The notes: generated by a model not told the origin, from the letters alone. A stretch of DNA of 64,000 nucleotides from Herbaspirillum sp. RTI4 (GCF_034313965.1 NZ_JAVIWQ010000002.1:1984001-2048000), one strand, 5' to 3'. Counted from the stretch's first letter, positions 8,707 to 17,349 are shown. Numbers and translations: made by a program.

Positions 8707-9538
8707 AAAACTCGAAGACCGATGCCGCCATCAGCATGGACAGGCGATGATCGCCGCCTTGCGTAATCTCGCGTTCGATTTGCTCGAACTGACCGGGCTT
8801 GGCGTGGGTGACGTAAATGTCTGGCCGCGCGTGCAGCTTCTTCAGTTCGCTCAGCAGCAGACTAGGGCAGAAATGTTTGGACAGGATGGCCAGGGCGAGT
8901 TCGCTGTTGACGAAGGCTGATTCGATAATCAGGTAGCGTAAATCAGGGATGCGGTTGACGGCTTCCCACAGCGCATCGCAGACCGTGGTGTCGCCGCTGA
9001 ACACCATGCTGGCCTTGCTGACATCGTTATCGAGCCGGTAGCCGACGGCGGGTACGGTGTGATTGGCTGGCAGCGCGGTAAAGCTGCGCTGACCGATGAC
9101 GACGGGCTGGCCGACTTCAATCGTATTGAAACGCAGGAATGGTTTTTCGACGGAAGGGATCTGGCTGAAATCGGGCCAGATCAACCAGTTGAAAATATGC
9201 GCTTGCAGGATAGCTTGCGTTTCCCGGGTGGCGTGCATGGTCAGTGGCTTGCCGCGCAGATCGCCGACGCTGTCGAGAATAAACGGCAGGCAGGCAATGT
9301 GGTCCAGATGCGAATGGGTGAGGAACACATGGTCGATTTTCGCCATCGCATCGAGCGTCAGGTCGCCGGCACCGGTACCGGCGTCGATGAGGATGTCGTC
9401 ATCCACCAGTAGCGATGTGGTGCGCAGCGGAGGGCTGGCTTCGTTGCCGCCACCGATGCCGCCACCGATGCCGCCACCGATGCCGCCACCGATGCCGCCA
9501 CCGATGCCGCCACTACAGCCAAGAATTTTTACACGCAT
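8705..9538 (-). CDS. Metallo-beta-lactamase-fold cyclic-nucleotide phosphodiesterase-like protein (class II type)
   Basis: A 277-residue MBL-fold hydrolase. The metal site is visible: HSHLDH at 75-80, H160 in PANHTVP, D183 in FSGDTT and H245 in YVTHAKPG. The HSHLDHI context and the core layout fit class II 3',5'-cyclic-nucleotide phosphodiesterases (CpdP/PDE1 type), although the family signature is not matched at every position. The likely reaction is hydrolysis of cAMP or cGMP in the cytoplasm; no signal peptide is seen. Residues 10-31 are a (GGIG) tandem run encoded by a 12-bp minisatellite, inserted directly after the first beta strand (MRVKILGCSG), where relatives usually have a short Gly loop. 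It converges with the FecR gene. The MBL fold is sure; the cyclic-nucleotide substrate is probable. Confidence 0.82.
   Translation of the reverse strand: MRVKILGCSGGIGGGIGGGIGGGIGGGIGGGNEASPPLRTTSLLVDDDILIDAGTGAGDLTLDAMAKIDHVFLTHSHLDHIACLPFILDSVGDLRGKPLTMHATRETQAILQAHIFNWLIWPDFSQIPSVEKPFLRFNTIEVGQPVVIGQRSFTALPANHTVPAVGYRLDNDVSKASMVFSGDTTVCDALWEAVNRIPDLRYLIIESAFVNSELALAILSKHFCPSLLLSELKKLHARPDIYVTHAKPGQFEQIEREITQGGDHRLSMLMAASVFEF
9446..9513 (-). repeat. 12-bp coding minisatellite (GGIG)n
   Basis: Five perfect copies of a 12-bp unit (plus strand GCCGCCACCGAT) plus 8 bases of a sixth lie inside the MBL phosphodiesterase gene. Each unit encodes Gly-Gly-Ile-Gly on the minus strand, so gain or loss of a unit keeps the frame. 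Confidence 0.97.
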
Positions 9539-9879
9539 CCTGCCCTTGTTCTTTTGATATTGAGTGATCCCGGTCTTCCTGCGGAAGTGAATGCGGGAAA
9601 TTGTTTACGAATTATTCGTGCGGTGCGAGTTTGCGATGTTGCCTTAAGAGAACTTATTTTATGGGCGCTGTAATGAAAACCGCGCGAAAACCGCGCGGAA
9701 ACTGCACAACAGCGCCCGATGGTAGGGTATCCCGCAGTGCAGATCAATAAAAAACCGTATGTTGTTTTAAATATCTTTTTGCCAACACCTTTGGTTTTTT
9801 TACCAGGAAATCAGATTGTTAATTATCCGGTCATTTAATTGTCGGATAATCAAACTACATTCAAATAAAACCAAAGCCA
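9539..9879. other. Intergenic region between divergent MBL hydrolase and SulP genes
   Basis: A 341-bp AT-rich spacer that must hold the promoters of both divergent genes. The only clear structure is the inverted repeat at 9822-9850. No small gene is convincing. Confidence 0.5.
9822..9850. promoter_or_regulatory. Inverted repeat, candidate operator upstream of the SulP gene
   Basis: ATTATCCG (9822-9829) and CGGATAAT (9843-9850) are perfect 8-bp inverted arms 13 bases apart, 30 bp before the SulP start. The centre-to-centre spacing of about 21 bp (two helical turns) would suit a dimeric regulator. The binding protein is unknown. Confidence 0.4.
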
Positions 9880-12102
9880 ATGTCTAATCCAGTGACTGAA
9901 AACCCCCGTTCCACAAAACCTCTACAGTTGACGTCCACCATCCAGTCTTTTTTACGAGCCGTGCCGGGGCAACTTCCTGCCGCACTGGTTCTGGCGCTCA
10001 TTTCCATCAGTTTCACCACGAGTTATGCGGCGATGATTTACGGCAGCGGCGGGTCTGCCTTGCTGGCAGTCGGTTTGCCGCTGCTCTTGCTGTCCCTGTT
10101 TGTCATCATGCTGCTATCGGCCTGCACCAGTTCGCTGCCCTTCATGGTGGGCGGGACCGATACCAATTCCGTCGCGGTGCTGTCTTTGCTGGTGGCCGGG
10201 ATTGTGGGAGAGATGCATGCCAACGGCAGCACGCCGCCGCAAATCGCTGTGACGGTGATGGTGGCGGTTTCTCTGAGTACGCTGATCTCGGGTCTTTGCA
10301 TGCTGATGCTGGGCGGGGCGCGACGCGGCAATCTGGTGCAATTCATTCCGTTTCCGGTCGTCGGCGGTTTTCTGGCCGGCTCGGGTTATTTGCTGTTGAG
10401 CGGTGCTTTCGGTATTGCGACCGGTCAGGAACTGAGCTTTTTCAGTCTGCCGCTGCTACTGCATACCCACTGGCTGGTGCTGGTGCCGATGCTGATGGTG
10501 ACCGGTTTGATGGTCTTAGCAAGTAAGCGGCAATGGCGGCATCCTATCGTTTTACCGCTGATTTTATTGGGGGCGAGCGCTGTTTTTTTCATTGGCCTGC
10601 ACTTGAGCGATAGCAGTGTGGAGCAGGCGCGCAGCATGGGCTGGATGTTTCAACCGCTGCCCCACAGCAGTGAATTACTTCCTTTCAATTTGCCGCTGTC
10701 GGAAGTGAACTGGTCGCTGCTATCGCATCATTACAGGGAAGTCCTGGCAATGGTGGTGGTGGTGACGCTGGCGCTGCTGCTCAACGCGACCGCGATCAGT
10801 CTGGCGACCAAGAGCGAGATTGATTTCAACCATGAGTTGCGCAGCACCGGGATTGCCAATCTGGTTTCCGGCCTGATGGGCGGCGGTATCGGCGCACCTT
10901 CGCTCAGCCGCACCATGATCAATTACCGGGCCGGTAGCCGCAGCCGCGTGACGGGTGTGCTGGCGGCGTTGTTTGTTCTGCTGTTCGCCGGCTTTTTTTC
11001 CGACATGATCTCGCTGGTGCCTAAACCTGTTCTGGCCGGACTGCTGGGCGCGCTGGCATGGGGACTGCTGGAAGAGTGGGTGATCAAATCCCGACGGCAT
11101 TTGTCGCGCAGCGACTATTTACTGATCCTCTTGATTCTGGTGGTGATTGCGGTCTCCGGCTTTGTGGCCGGTGTGGTGTTGGGCGTGATGGTTGCCTGCG
11201 TCTTGTTTGTTGTCGATTACGGCAGCATATCGTGCATTCAGATGGCATTTTCGGGAAGCTCATTAACCTCCCGGCTGGAGCGTGATCGGGAAACCAGCCT
11301 GCTGCTCAAAGAAGAGGGCTATCGCATTTTTGGCGTCTGTCTTCAGGGCTTCCTGTTTTTCGGCAGCTCCAACCAGATGGTCGAGCGCGTTCGCGAGCAG
11401 CTACGTTTGCAGGTGGAATATGTGGTCATCGATTTCCGTCGTGTGCAGGGAGTGGATGCTTCTACGTCGCAAAGTTTTATCAAGTTGCGCCAGATCTGCA
11501 ATGAACGCGGCGTCACGCTGGTTCTGACCGGGGTGACCGAGAGTGCGCGTTTGTCGCTGGCGCATGCCTTGGGGCAGGGCGTCGCTGTGCCGGAATTCGA
11601 GTATCTGGATAGCGGGCTTGAATGGATAGAAAATGCGCTGCTGCAAAAATTGCAGACGGAGCAGGTAGCACCGGATTGGCATCAAAGCATGGCGCAGCAT
11701 TTCGCTGCGGAGCAATTGCCGCATCTGTTTGCGCGGCTGGAAGTGATTGACCTGCAAGCCGGCGATCTGCTGTTCAACAAGGGCGATAACGGCGACGGTA
11801 TGTATTTTATTGAGTATGGCCAGGTCAGTATCTGGTTGTCCTGGGAGGGGGGCCGGCCGGTTCGATTAAGATCGTTTGGAAGCGGTACTATCGTCGGTGA
11901 AATGGCGCTCTATACCGGCCTTCAGCGCACTGCGGATGTCATGACGGACAGGCCGACACGGGCGCACCGCTTGTCTGCCATCCATTTGCGTGAACTGGAG
12001 AAAGAAGAACCTGCGACGGCCTTGCAATTGCATAACTATGTGGTGAAAACCATTGCAGGCCGTCTGGCGGTGACGAATGAGGCTTACCGTCTGTCCTTTT
12101 AG
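9880..12102 (+). CDS. SulP-family anion transporter with STAS and cyclic-nucleotide-binding domains
   Basis: 740 residues. Roughly 35-455 form the multi-pass SulP transport core, an inner-membrane carrier for sulfate, bicarbonate or dicarboxylate-type anions. A STAS domain follows (about 480-590; VDFRRVQGVDASTSQSF-type core). A cyclic-nucleotide-binding domain lies at about 610-735, with GDNGDGMYFIEYGQVSIW and the phosphate-binding cassette GEMALYTGLQRTADV, in which Glu and Arg of the cAMP-contacting motif are present. Fusion of SulP with both STAS and CNMP modules is known but less common than SulP-STAS alone. The nearby cyclase and phosphodiesterase genes suggest cAMP control of transport. 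Substrate cannot be read from sequence. The next gene on this strand starts 79 bp downstream. Confidence 0.9.
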   Translation: MSNPVTENPRSTKPLQLTSTIQSFLRAVPGQLPAALVLALISISFTTSYAAMIYGSGGSALLAVGLPLLLLSLFVIMLLSACTSSLPFMVGGTDTNSVAVLSLLVAGIVGEMHANGSTPPQIAVTVMVAVSLSTLISGLCMLMLGGARRGNLVQFIPFPVVGGFLAGSGYLLLSGAFGIATGQELSFFSLPLLLHTHWLVLVPMLMVTGLMVLASKRQWRHPIVLPLILLGASAVFFIGLHLSDSSVEQARSMGWMFQPLPHSSELLPFNLPLSEVNWSLLSHHYREVLAMVVVVTLALLLNATAISLATKSEIDFNHELRSTGIANLVSGLMGGGIGAPSLSRTMINYRAGSRSRVTGVLAALFVLLFAGFFSDMISLVPKPVLAGLLGALAWGLLEEWVIKSRRHLSRSDYLLILLILVVIAVSGFVAGVVLGVMVACVLFVVDYGSISCIQMAFSGSSLTSRLERDRETSLLLKEEGYRIFGVCLQGFLFFGSSNQMVERVREQLRLQVEYVVIDFRRVQGVDASTSQSFIKLRQICNERGVTLVLTGVTESARLSLAHALGQGVAVPEFEYLDSGLEWIENALLQKLQTEQVAPDWHQSMAQHFAAEQLPHLFARLEVIDLQAGDLLFNKGDNGDGMYFIEYGQVSIWLSWEGGRPVRLRSFGSGTIVGEMALYTGLQRTADVMTDRPTRAHRLSAIHLRELEKEEPATALQLHNYVVKTIAGRLAVTNEAYRLSF

Positions 12103-12181
12103 GGAAATTGTTCCGCTTCCTGTACGATCGAAAAAATGATGTCAGTATTGCTGGCACACCTTCCACGCAAGGAAAAATAAG

Positions 12182-13822
12182 ATGGATCAGCCGCAAACCG
12201 ATATCAGTGACCGCCTCGAAATGCTGACCGAACTCAGCCTTGCCCTGAGCAGTAACCGCAATATTCCCCTGCTGCTGGAACGTATTTTGCAGACGGCAAA
12301 AACGATTACGCTGGCGGACGGCGGTACCTTGTACCGTACCGAAGAAGGCGCGGATGGCGCGGAAAGTCTGGCGTTCTATATCTCTATCAATGATTCGCTG
12401 AACATGCATCAGGGCGGCAGCAGCGATCAGAAAATCACCATTCCCAACCTCCCGCTGCGCAATGAAGACGGCACGCCCAATCTGAGCGCTGTGGCCGCTT
12501 ATGCCGCTAATACAAGGCATTCGGTCAATATTGCCGACGTGTATCAGGCTGACGAATTCAATTTTTCCGGCATGCGGCAGTTCGATAAAAAATATGGCTA
12601 CCATTCGACCTCGTTTTTGACTGTGCCGATGCAGGATCACGAAGGTGAACTGATCGGCGTATTGCAACTGGTCAATGCCATTAATCCGGCGACAGGGCAG
12701 CCGCATCCGTTTTCCGTGACCGACCAGAAATTCATCGAAGCGCTGGCGTCGCAAGCAGCGATTGCGATTACCAATCAGCAATTGATCTATCGCCTGGAAA
12801 CGCTGTTCGAGCATTTCATCAAGCTGATCAATATGGGCATCGATGAGAAATCGGCGCATACCGGCCGTCATTGCGAGCAGGTGCCGGAACTGGCCATGAT
12901 GCTGGCCGAGGCCACGCACGAGACCGTCTCCGGGCCGATGGCAGCGTTTACGATGAGCGAGCGCGACCGGCGGGAATTGTGGGTCGCCGGTTTGCTGCAC
13001 GATTGCGGCAAGATCACCACGCCCAATCATGTGGTGGAAAAATCCACCAAGCTGGAAACCATTTACGACCGCATTCATCTGGTGGACGCACGTTTTGAGG
13101 TGCTCAAGCGGGATGCGGAAATTCGGATGCTGAAGAAGCAATATGCCTCCGGCGTGTCTTTCGATGCGGCGCAGGTGGCGGAGATGGCGCGCCAGTTGCA
13201 GCAAGAAATCGCAGAGATTGATGCCGACCGTGATTTTTTACGCAAGAGCAATCTGGGCAGCGAAGGCATGAAACCGGAAAGCCAGCAGCGCGTGGCAGAG
13301 ATTGCCAAGCGCCAATGGGTCGGCCCTGAGGGCGTGCAGGGCAATGTGCTGAGCGAAGACGAGGCGATGAATCTCAGCATCCGGGCCGGTACGTTAAATG
13401 AGGAAGAACGCCTCATCATCAACAATCACATCGTGGTGACGATCAAGATGCTGGAGTCCTTGCCCTGGCCCAAACAATTGAAGCAGGTGCCTGAGTACGC
13501 GGGCGGGCACCATGAGCGCATGGATGGCAAAGGCTATCCGCGTGGCTTGCGCGGCGACCAGATGTCGGTGCCGGCGCGGGTGATGGCGATTGCCGATATT
13601 TTTGAGGCATTGACCGCGATGGACAGGCCTTACAAGCGCGGCAATACGCTGAGCGAAGCCCTGGAAATCTTGGGTGGCTTCCGTCAGCGCGATCATATTG
13701 ATCCTGATTTATTCGACGTTTTCGTGCGCAGCAAGGTGTATCAGCAGTATGCCGATCGCTTCATGAGTCCGCATCAGATCGATGCGGTCGATCACAGCAA
13801 GATTCCCGGTTACGTTCAGTAA
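12182..13822 (+). CDS. GAF and HD-GYP domain protein, probable c-di-GMP phosphodiesterase
   Basis: 546 residues. An N-terminal GAF sensor domain (about 10-190; SFLTVPMQDHEGELIGVLQL is characteristic) is followed by an HD-GYP domain (about 215-535). The metal motifs are intact: HTGRH near 224, HD at 273-274 in LHDCGK, HHE at 443-445, and GYP at 451-453 in MDGKGYPRGL. The HD part carries an insertion of about 100 residues (roughly 300-400), predicted helical and charged, between the HD motif and the downstream histidines. Expected role: hydrolysis of c-di-GMP in the cytoplasm in response to a ligand at the GAF domain, favouring motility over adhesion. Gap to the SulP gene is 79 bp, so co-transcription is possible. 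Confidence 0.92.
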   Translation: MDQPQTDISDRLEMLTELSLALSSNRNIPLLLERILQTAKTITLADGGTLYRTEEGADGAESLAFYISINDSLNMHQGGSSDQKITIPNLPLRNEDGTPNLSAVAAYAANTRHSVNIADVYQADEFNFSGMRQFDKKYGYHSTSFLTVPMQDHEGELIGVLQLVNAINPATGQPHPFSVTDQKFIEALASQAAIAITNQQLIYRLETLFEHFIKLINMGIDEKSAHTGRHCEQVPELAMMLAEATHETVSGPMAAFTMSERDRRELWVAGLLHDCGKITTPNHVVEKSTKLETIYDRIHLVDARFEVLKRDAEIRMLKKQYASGVSFDAAQVAEMARQLQQEIAEIDADRDFLRKSNLGSEGMKPESQQRVAEIAKRQWVGPEGVQGNVLSEDEAMNLSIRAGTLNEEERLIINNHIVVTIKMLESLPWPKQLKQVPEYAGGHHERMDGKGYPRGLRGDQMSVPARVMAIADIFEALTAMDRPYKRGNTLSEALEILGGFRQRDHIDPDLFDVFVRSKVYQQYADRFMSPHQIDAVDHSKIPGYVQ

Positions 13823-13844
13823 ACGGGAGAGGTAATCGGCGGCG

Positions 13845-13869
13845 CGCGTCTTTCACAACGCGTCTTTCA
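13845..13869. repeat. Short direct repeat
   Basis: CGCGTCTTTCA occurs at 13845-13855 and again at 13859-13869 (14-bp period) just after the HD-GYP gene. It has no evident function. Confidence 0.6.
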
Positions 13870-14083
13870 AAACACGCCTTATTTTTACCCCCCTACCGTC
13901 GTAAACTCGGGACGATGGGGTTGCGGTGTATCTCTTCTCCCGACATGCTCGCGGAGGATTTCTTTTCTTTTGTGGTGATAATTGTGGCCATAATTGCGCA
14001 TACTGATGCGTCATTGCGCACCCTCGCCGCCATCTTTGTTGGCCGGGCGCATGTCTAAAGGAGAACATGAATGGAGAGCACGA

Positions 14084-14851
14084 ATGCAAATTGAAAATAG
14101 CGTATTTGTCGTGACCGGTGCGGGTTCCGGTCTGGGCGCGGTCACGGCGCGCATGCTGGTCGCTGCGGGCGGCAAGGTGTTGCTGGCCGATATCAATGCC
14201 GAGTCTGGCGCGGCAATGGCGCAAGAATTGGGCGCGGCGGCGCATTTTGTTAAAACCGATATTACCGATGGCGAGAGCGCGAAAGCGGCCGTCGATGCGG
14301 CGCTGGAAGTGTTCGGCAGTCTGCGCGGACTGGTCAATTGCGCCGGTATCGCGCCGGCGGAAAAAGTGCTGGGGCGTGAGGGCGTGCATAGTCTGGACAG
14401 TTTCGCCCGCGTCATCAATATCAATCTGATCGGCACTTTCAATATGCTGCGCTTTGCCGCTGCGGCGATCAGCAAGGGCGAGCCGGACAGTAACGGTGAG
14501 CGCGGCGTCATTATCAATACGGCTTCGGTGGCGGCGTTTGACGGTCAGGTGGGGCAAGCGGCCTATTCAGCCTCCAAGGCAGCGGTGGCGGGCATGACCT
14601 TGCCGCTGGCGAGGGAGATGGCGCGTTATGGGATTCGCGTGATGACTATTGCGCCGGGCATTTTTGAAACGCCTATGATGCTGGGCATGCCGGCGGAAGT
14701 GCTGCAATCGCTGGGGGCGGCGGTGCCGTTTCCTCCTCGTCTGGGGCATCCCTCTGAATTCGCTGCGCTGGTCAGGCATATTGCGGAAAACGGCTATCTC
14801 AATGCCGAAGTGATCCGTCTCGACGGCGCGATTCGCATGAACGCCAAATAA
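14084..14851 (+). CDS. Short-chain dehydrogenase/reductase, 3-hydroxyacyl-CoA dehydrogenase type II-like
   Basis: 255 residues from ATG 14084, which has GGAG 7-8 bases upstream; an upstream in-frame extension to 13994 lacks family similarity. The Rossmann motif TGAGSGLG sits near residue 12, followed by an NAD-type acidic residue (LLADIN), NCAGIAP, the catalytic Ser in [10 protein letters not shown], and YSASKAAV with the catalytic Tyr and Lys. The whole sequence resembles the HSD17B10/3-hydroxyacyl-CoA dehydrogenase type II group (for example ETPMMLGMP near the C-terminus), which oxidises 3-hydroxyacyl-CoA with NAD in beta-oxidation of branched or short acyl chains. It stands alone with no other beta-oxidation gene nearby, so the substrate remains a family-level guess. 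Confidence 0.85.
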   Translation: MQIENSVFVVTGAGSGLGAVTARMLVAAGGKVLLADINAESGAAMAQELGAAAHFVKTDITDGESAKAAVDAALEVFGSLRGLVNCAGIAPAEKVLGREGVHSLDSFARVININLIGTFNMLRFAAAAISKGEPDSNGERGVIINTASVAAFDGQVGQAAYSASKAAVAGMTLPLAREMARYGIRVMTIAPGIFETPMMLGMPAEVLQSLGAAVPFPPRLGHPSEFAALVRHIAENGYLNAEVIRLDGAIRMNAK

Positions 14852-14926
14852 ATCTTGTCGCTATAAAAAACAACCGGCAGACGCGGGTGCGGGTGCCGGT
14901 TGCGGTAGCGATTAATTGGGTGGGGT

Positions 14927-16120
14927 TCAGATGCCGTCTGGCGGCGTTTCCTGTTTGCGTGGACGGCGGCTGCGTGCCGCTGGTTTGCGTGCAGGTTTTG
15001 TCTTTGCTTCGGGCGCGGCGCTGTCTGTCTCGACGGGTGCAAGCGCAGCTACAGGCGGTAGCGGTTCGGCGGCTATCTGCGGCAGATTGTTTTCGATAGG
15101 CTCTACCGCCGCGTCGGTTTTCTTTTGCGCCGGCTTGCGGGTTCCGCGTCCCTTGCGGCGCGGTGCGGGGCGGTCGGCGTTGCTGTCGTCGCTATTTTCG
15201 TCGCTGGCTTCAACCGCCACGGCAAGCGTTTCCACTTCCTGCTGCGCCGACTCCGGTGTGCGCTGTTCCTGCAGGGCTTCGCTGGCGCTGACGGCTTGTT
15301 GGTTGCTGCGATAAACGAAGGTTCCCGATTTATCGTCCCGTCCGAATTCGAGCAGGCCGCGTGCCTGCGCTTCTTCCAGCAGATTGCCGAAGGCGCGGAA
15401 GCCGTAATAGGATTCGCTGAAATCCGGCTTGCGGCGCTTGATCGCTTCTTTCAGCATCGAGGCCCAGATTTTGCCGCTGTCGCCGCGTTCGGAAATCAAG
15501 GCGTCGAAAGTTTCGACGGCCATTTCGATGGCCTGGGTCTTGCGGGTTTCCAGGTCTTCCTTGCGCGGTTGTCCTTCTTCTGGGGCGCGTTTGGCGGCTG
15601 GCTGACCTTGACGGGCGTCGCGCTTGGCAGCGGCGTGTCGGCTTTCTCGCACCAGATCATCGTAAAAAATAAATTCATCGCAGTTGGCCACCAGCAGGTC
15701 GGAGGTCGATTGCTTCACGCCGACGCCGATGACTTGTTTGTTGTTTTCGCGCAGCTTGGAGACCAGCGGCGAAAAGTCGGAATCGCCGCTGATGATGACG
15801 AAGGTATTGACGTGCGATTTGGTGTAGCAGAGATCGAGTGCATCGACGACCAGGCGGATGTCGGCTGAATTTTTGCCGGACTGGCGCACATGCGGAATTT
15901 CAATCAGTTCGAAATTGGCTTCGTGCATGGCGGCTTTGAAGCCTTTGTAGCGATCCCAGTCGCAATACGCTTTCTTGACCACGATGCTGCCCTTGAGCAG
16001 CAGTCGTTCGAGAATCGGCTTGATGTCGAATTTTTCATAATTGGCGTCACGCACGCCGAGCGCGACGTTTTCGAAATCGCAAAACAGCGCCATGCTGAGA
16101 TTGTCTGGGGAGGAGGACAT
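14927..16120 (-). CDS. NYN-domain nuclease-like protein with OST-HTH/LOTUS domain
   Basis: 397 residues. The N-terminal half (about 8-165) is a NYN/LabA (DUF88) domain: MALFCDFENVALG supplies the first acidic cluster, KNSADIRLVVDAL the middle one and VIISGDSDFSPLV the last, an arrangement shared with PIN-like RNases. After a basic Lys/Arg linker, residues about 200-275 form an OST-HTH (LOTUS) module (LLEEAQARGLLEFGR), linked to RNA binding. The C-terminal ~120 residues are low-complexity, Ala/Pro/Glu then Lys/Arg-rich, and probably disordered. Expected role: RNA binding or cleavage in the cytoplasm; the target is unknown. It is convergent with the SDR gene. Confidence 0.88.
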   Translation of the reverse strand: MSSSPDNLSMALFCDFENVALGVRDANYEKFDIKPILERLLLKGSIVVKKAYCDWDRYKGFKAAMHEANFELIEIPHVRQSGKNSADIRLVVDALDLCYTKSHVNTFVIISGDSDFSPLVSKLRENNKQVIGVGVKQSTSDLLVANCDEFIFYDDLVRESRHAAAKRDARQGQPAAKRAPEEGQPRKEDLETRKTQAIEMAVETFDALISERGDSGKIWASMLKEAIKRRKPDFSESYYGFRAFGNLLEEAQARGLLEFGRDDKSGTFVYRSNQQAVSASEALQEQRTPESAQQEVETLAVAVEASDENSDDSNADRPAPRRKGRGTRKPAQKKTDAAVEPIENNLPQIAAEPLPPVAALAPVETDSAAPEAKTKPARKPAARSRRPRKQETPPDGI

Positions 16121-16237
16121 AGGGGGTGTTTTCAGGTGAGGGTGGGCGCCTGCATGACAGGTCGGGGCGATGGGGGATTATAAAGCCAACGCCTTGCCGT
16201 ACAGGAATGCTTGGCCAGCCACCGCTTGGTAAGTTCC

Positions 16238-16285
16238 GTGATGTTTGCTGTGATATTTACGGTGATACTTGCTGTGATACTTATG
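16238..16285. repeat. Imperfect 12-bp tandem repeat, four units
   Basis: Four consecutive 12-bp units begin GTGAT: GTGATGTTTGCT, GTGATATTTACG, GTGATACTTGCT, GTGATACTTATG, then a partial GATAC. The array lies 76 bp before the TPR-protein start and is independent of the GC-rich coding minisatellite at 9446. Confidence 0.85.
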
Positions 16286-16361
16286 GATACAAACTAAATT
16301 GGGCATTTCTCTCGAATTAGGACAATATTCGGATAACTCAATTTTCTCTCTGGGCGCAATC

Positions 16362-17270
16362 ATGTTCAAAAAAATACTGGTCAGTTTTTCGATGTTCGCC
16401 TGCCTTGCGTTTGCGGGACAGGTTTCTGCCGCGCAGGACCCTTCCTTGCACGAGGTCTATCAGGCGGCGCAGGCGGGTCGGCTGAAAGAGGCGCAAGACA
16501 TGATGAAGCAGGTTTTGATCGACCATCCGAACAGCGGCAAGGCGCATTACGTCGAAGCGGAGTTAATGGCCAAGCAGGGCAATACCACCGGCGCGGCAAC
16601 GGAACTGGCGACGGCCGAGCGGCTTTCGCCCGGACTCTTGTTCGCCAAGCCGGAAGCAGTGCAAAACCTCAGGGATTTGATTGCGCGTCCGAATCAACGC
16701 AAGGCGGCATCTCAGGCGGCGGCACCTCAGGCGGCAGTAGCGCTGACGCCGGCCAGCAGCACCTCCATGCCACCCTTGACGCTCTTGCTGATCGGATTGG
16801 GCGTGATTGCGGTGTGCTTCCTGCTTTTCCGCGCCATGCGTCGGGGTAATAACGTCGTGATGCAAGCGCCGCCCGGTGGTGCCTATCCTTCTCCTATGGG
16901 GCAGGGCGCAGCGCCGGTCCCCGGTTTTGGTAGCGGCAACGCAGGATACGGCGGCCAACCAGGTTACGGTGCAGGAGGCGTGGCGCAGCAGCAGGCGCCA
17001 GCGAGCGCGGGCAGTGGTTTGATGGGCAGTCTGGCAACGGGTGCCGCGCTGGGCGCGGGCGTGGTGGCAGGTCAGGCGCTGATGCATCGCTTTACCGATA
17101 GCGGTAGCAACAACGGCGGCAATCGCAACGATGCCCCGGCCGATAATTCCTCATGGACGCCGCCACCGGCCGACAATATGGGCGGCAGCGATTTTGGCGT
17201 TGCCGATAATTCCTCGTGGGATGACGCCGGCAGCAGCAGCGGTGGCGGCGGCGACGATTGGGATTCGTGA
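16362..17270 (+). CDS. TPR-type membrane protein with Gly-rich C-terminus, function unknown
   Basis: 302 residues from ATG 16362, chosen because it starts directly with a signal sequence (MFKKILVSFSMFACLAFAG, cleaved near VSA); upstream in-frame codons add no hydrophobic start. Residues about 27-110 resemble tetratricopeptide repeats (HEVYQAAQAGRLKEAQDMMK; HPNSGKAHYVEAELMAKQGN). A single membrane helix follows (LTLLLIGLGVIAVCFLLF, about 150-168). The remainder is Gly/Ala/Ser/Asn-rich with an Ala/Gly hydrophobic patch (LATGAALGAGVVAGQAL) and ends in a Gly/Asp/Trp tail (GGGGDDWDS). A periplasmic scaffold anchored in the membrane is the simplest reading. It is followed by a strong terminator, so it is likely monocistronic. 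Confidence 0.75.
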   Translation: MFKKILVSFSMFACLAFAGQVSAAQDPSLHEVYQAAQAGRLKEAQDMMKQVLIDHPNSGKAHYVEAELMAKQGNTTGAATELATAERLSPGLLFAKPEAVQNLRDLIARPNQRKAASQAAAPQAAVALTPASSTSMPPLTLLLIGLGVIAVCFLLFRAMRRGNNVVMQAPPGGAYPSPMGQGAAPVPGFGSGNAGYGGQPGYGAGGVAQQQAPASAGSGLMGSLATGAALGAGVVAGQALMHRFTDSGSNNGGNRNDAPADNSSWTPPPADNMGGSDFGVADNSSWDDAGSSSGGGGDDWDS

Positions 17271-17314
17271 GATTGTTGTTCCGCTAGTTCTCTCGTCTGA
17301 CGCAGCTTTACATC

Positions 17315-17349
17315 CAACAGGCCCCTTCAAAAGAGGGGCCTGTTGCATT
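17315..17349 (+). terminator. Intrinsic terminator after the TPR membrane-protein gene
   Basis: A 12-bp perfect stem (CAACAGGCCCCT, 17315-17326, with AGGGGCCTGTTG, 17334-17345) has a 7-base loop and a short T-rich tail (CATTTTG). Confidence 0.72.

Noticed and set aside
9446..9513. Short tandem repeat as a possible CRISPR array
   Set aside because: Units are contiguous 12-mers without spacers and are in frame in a conserved gene.
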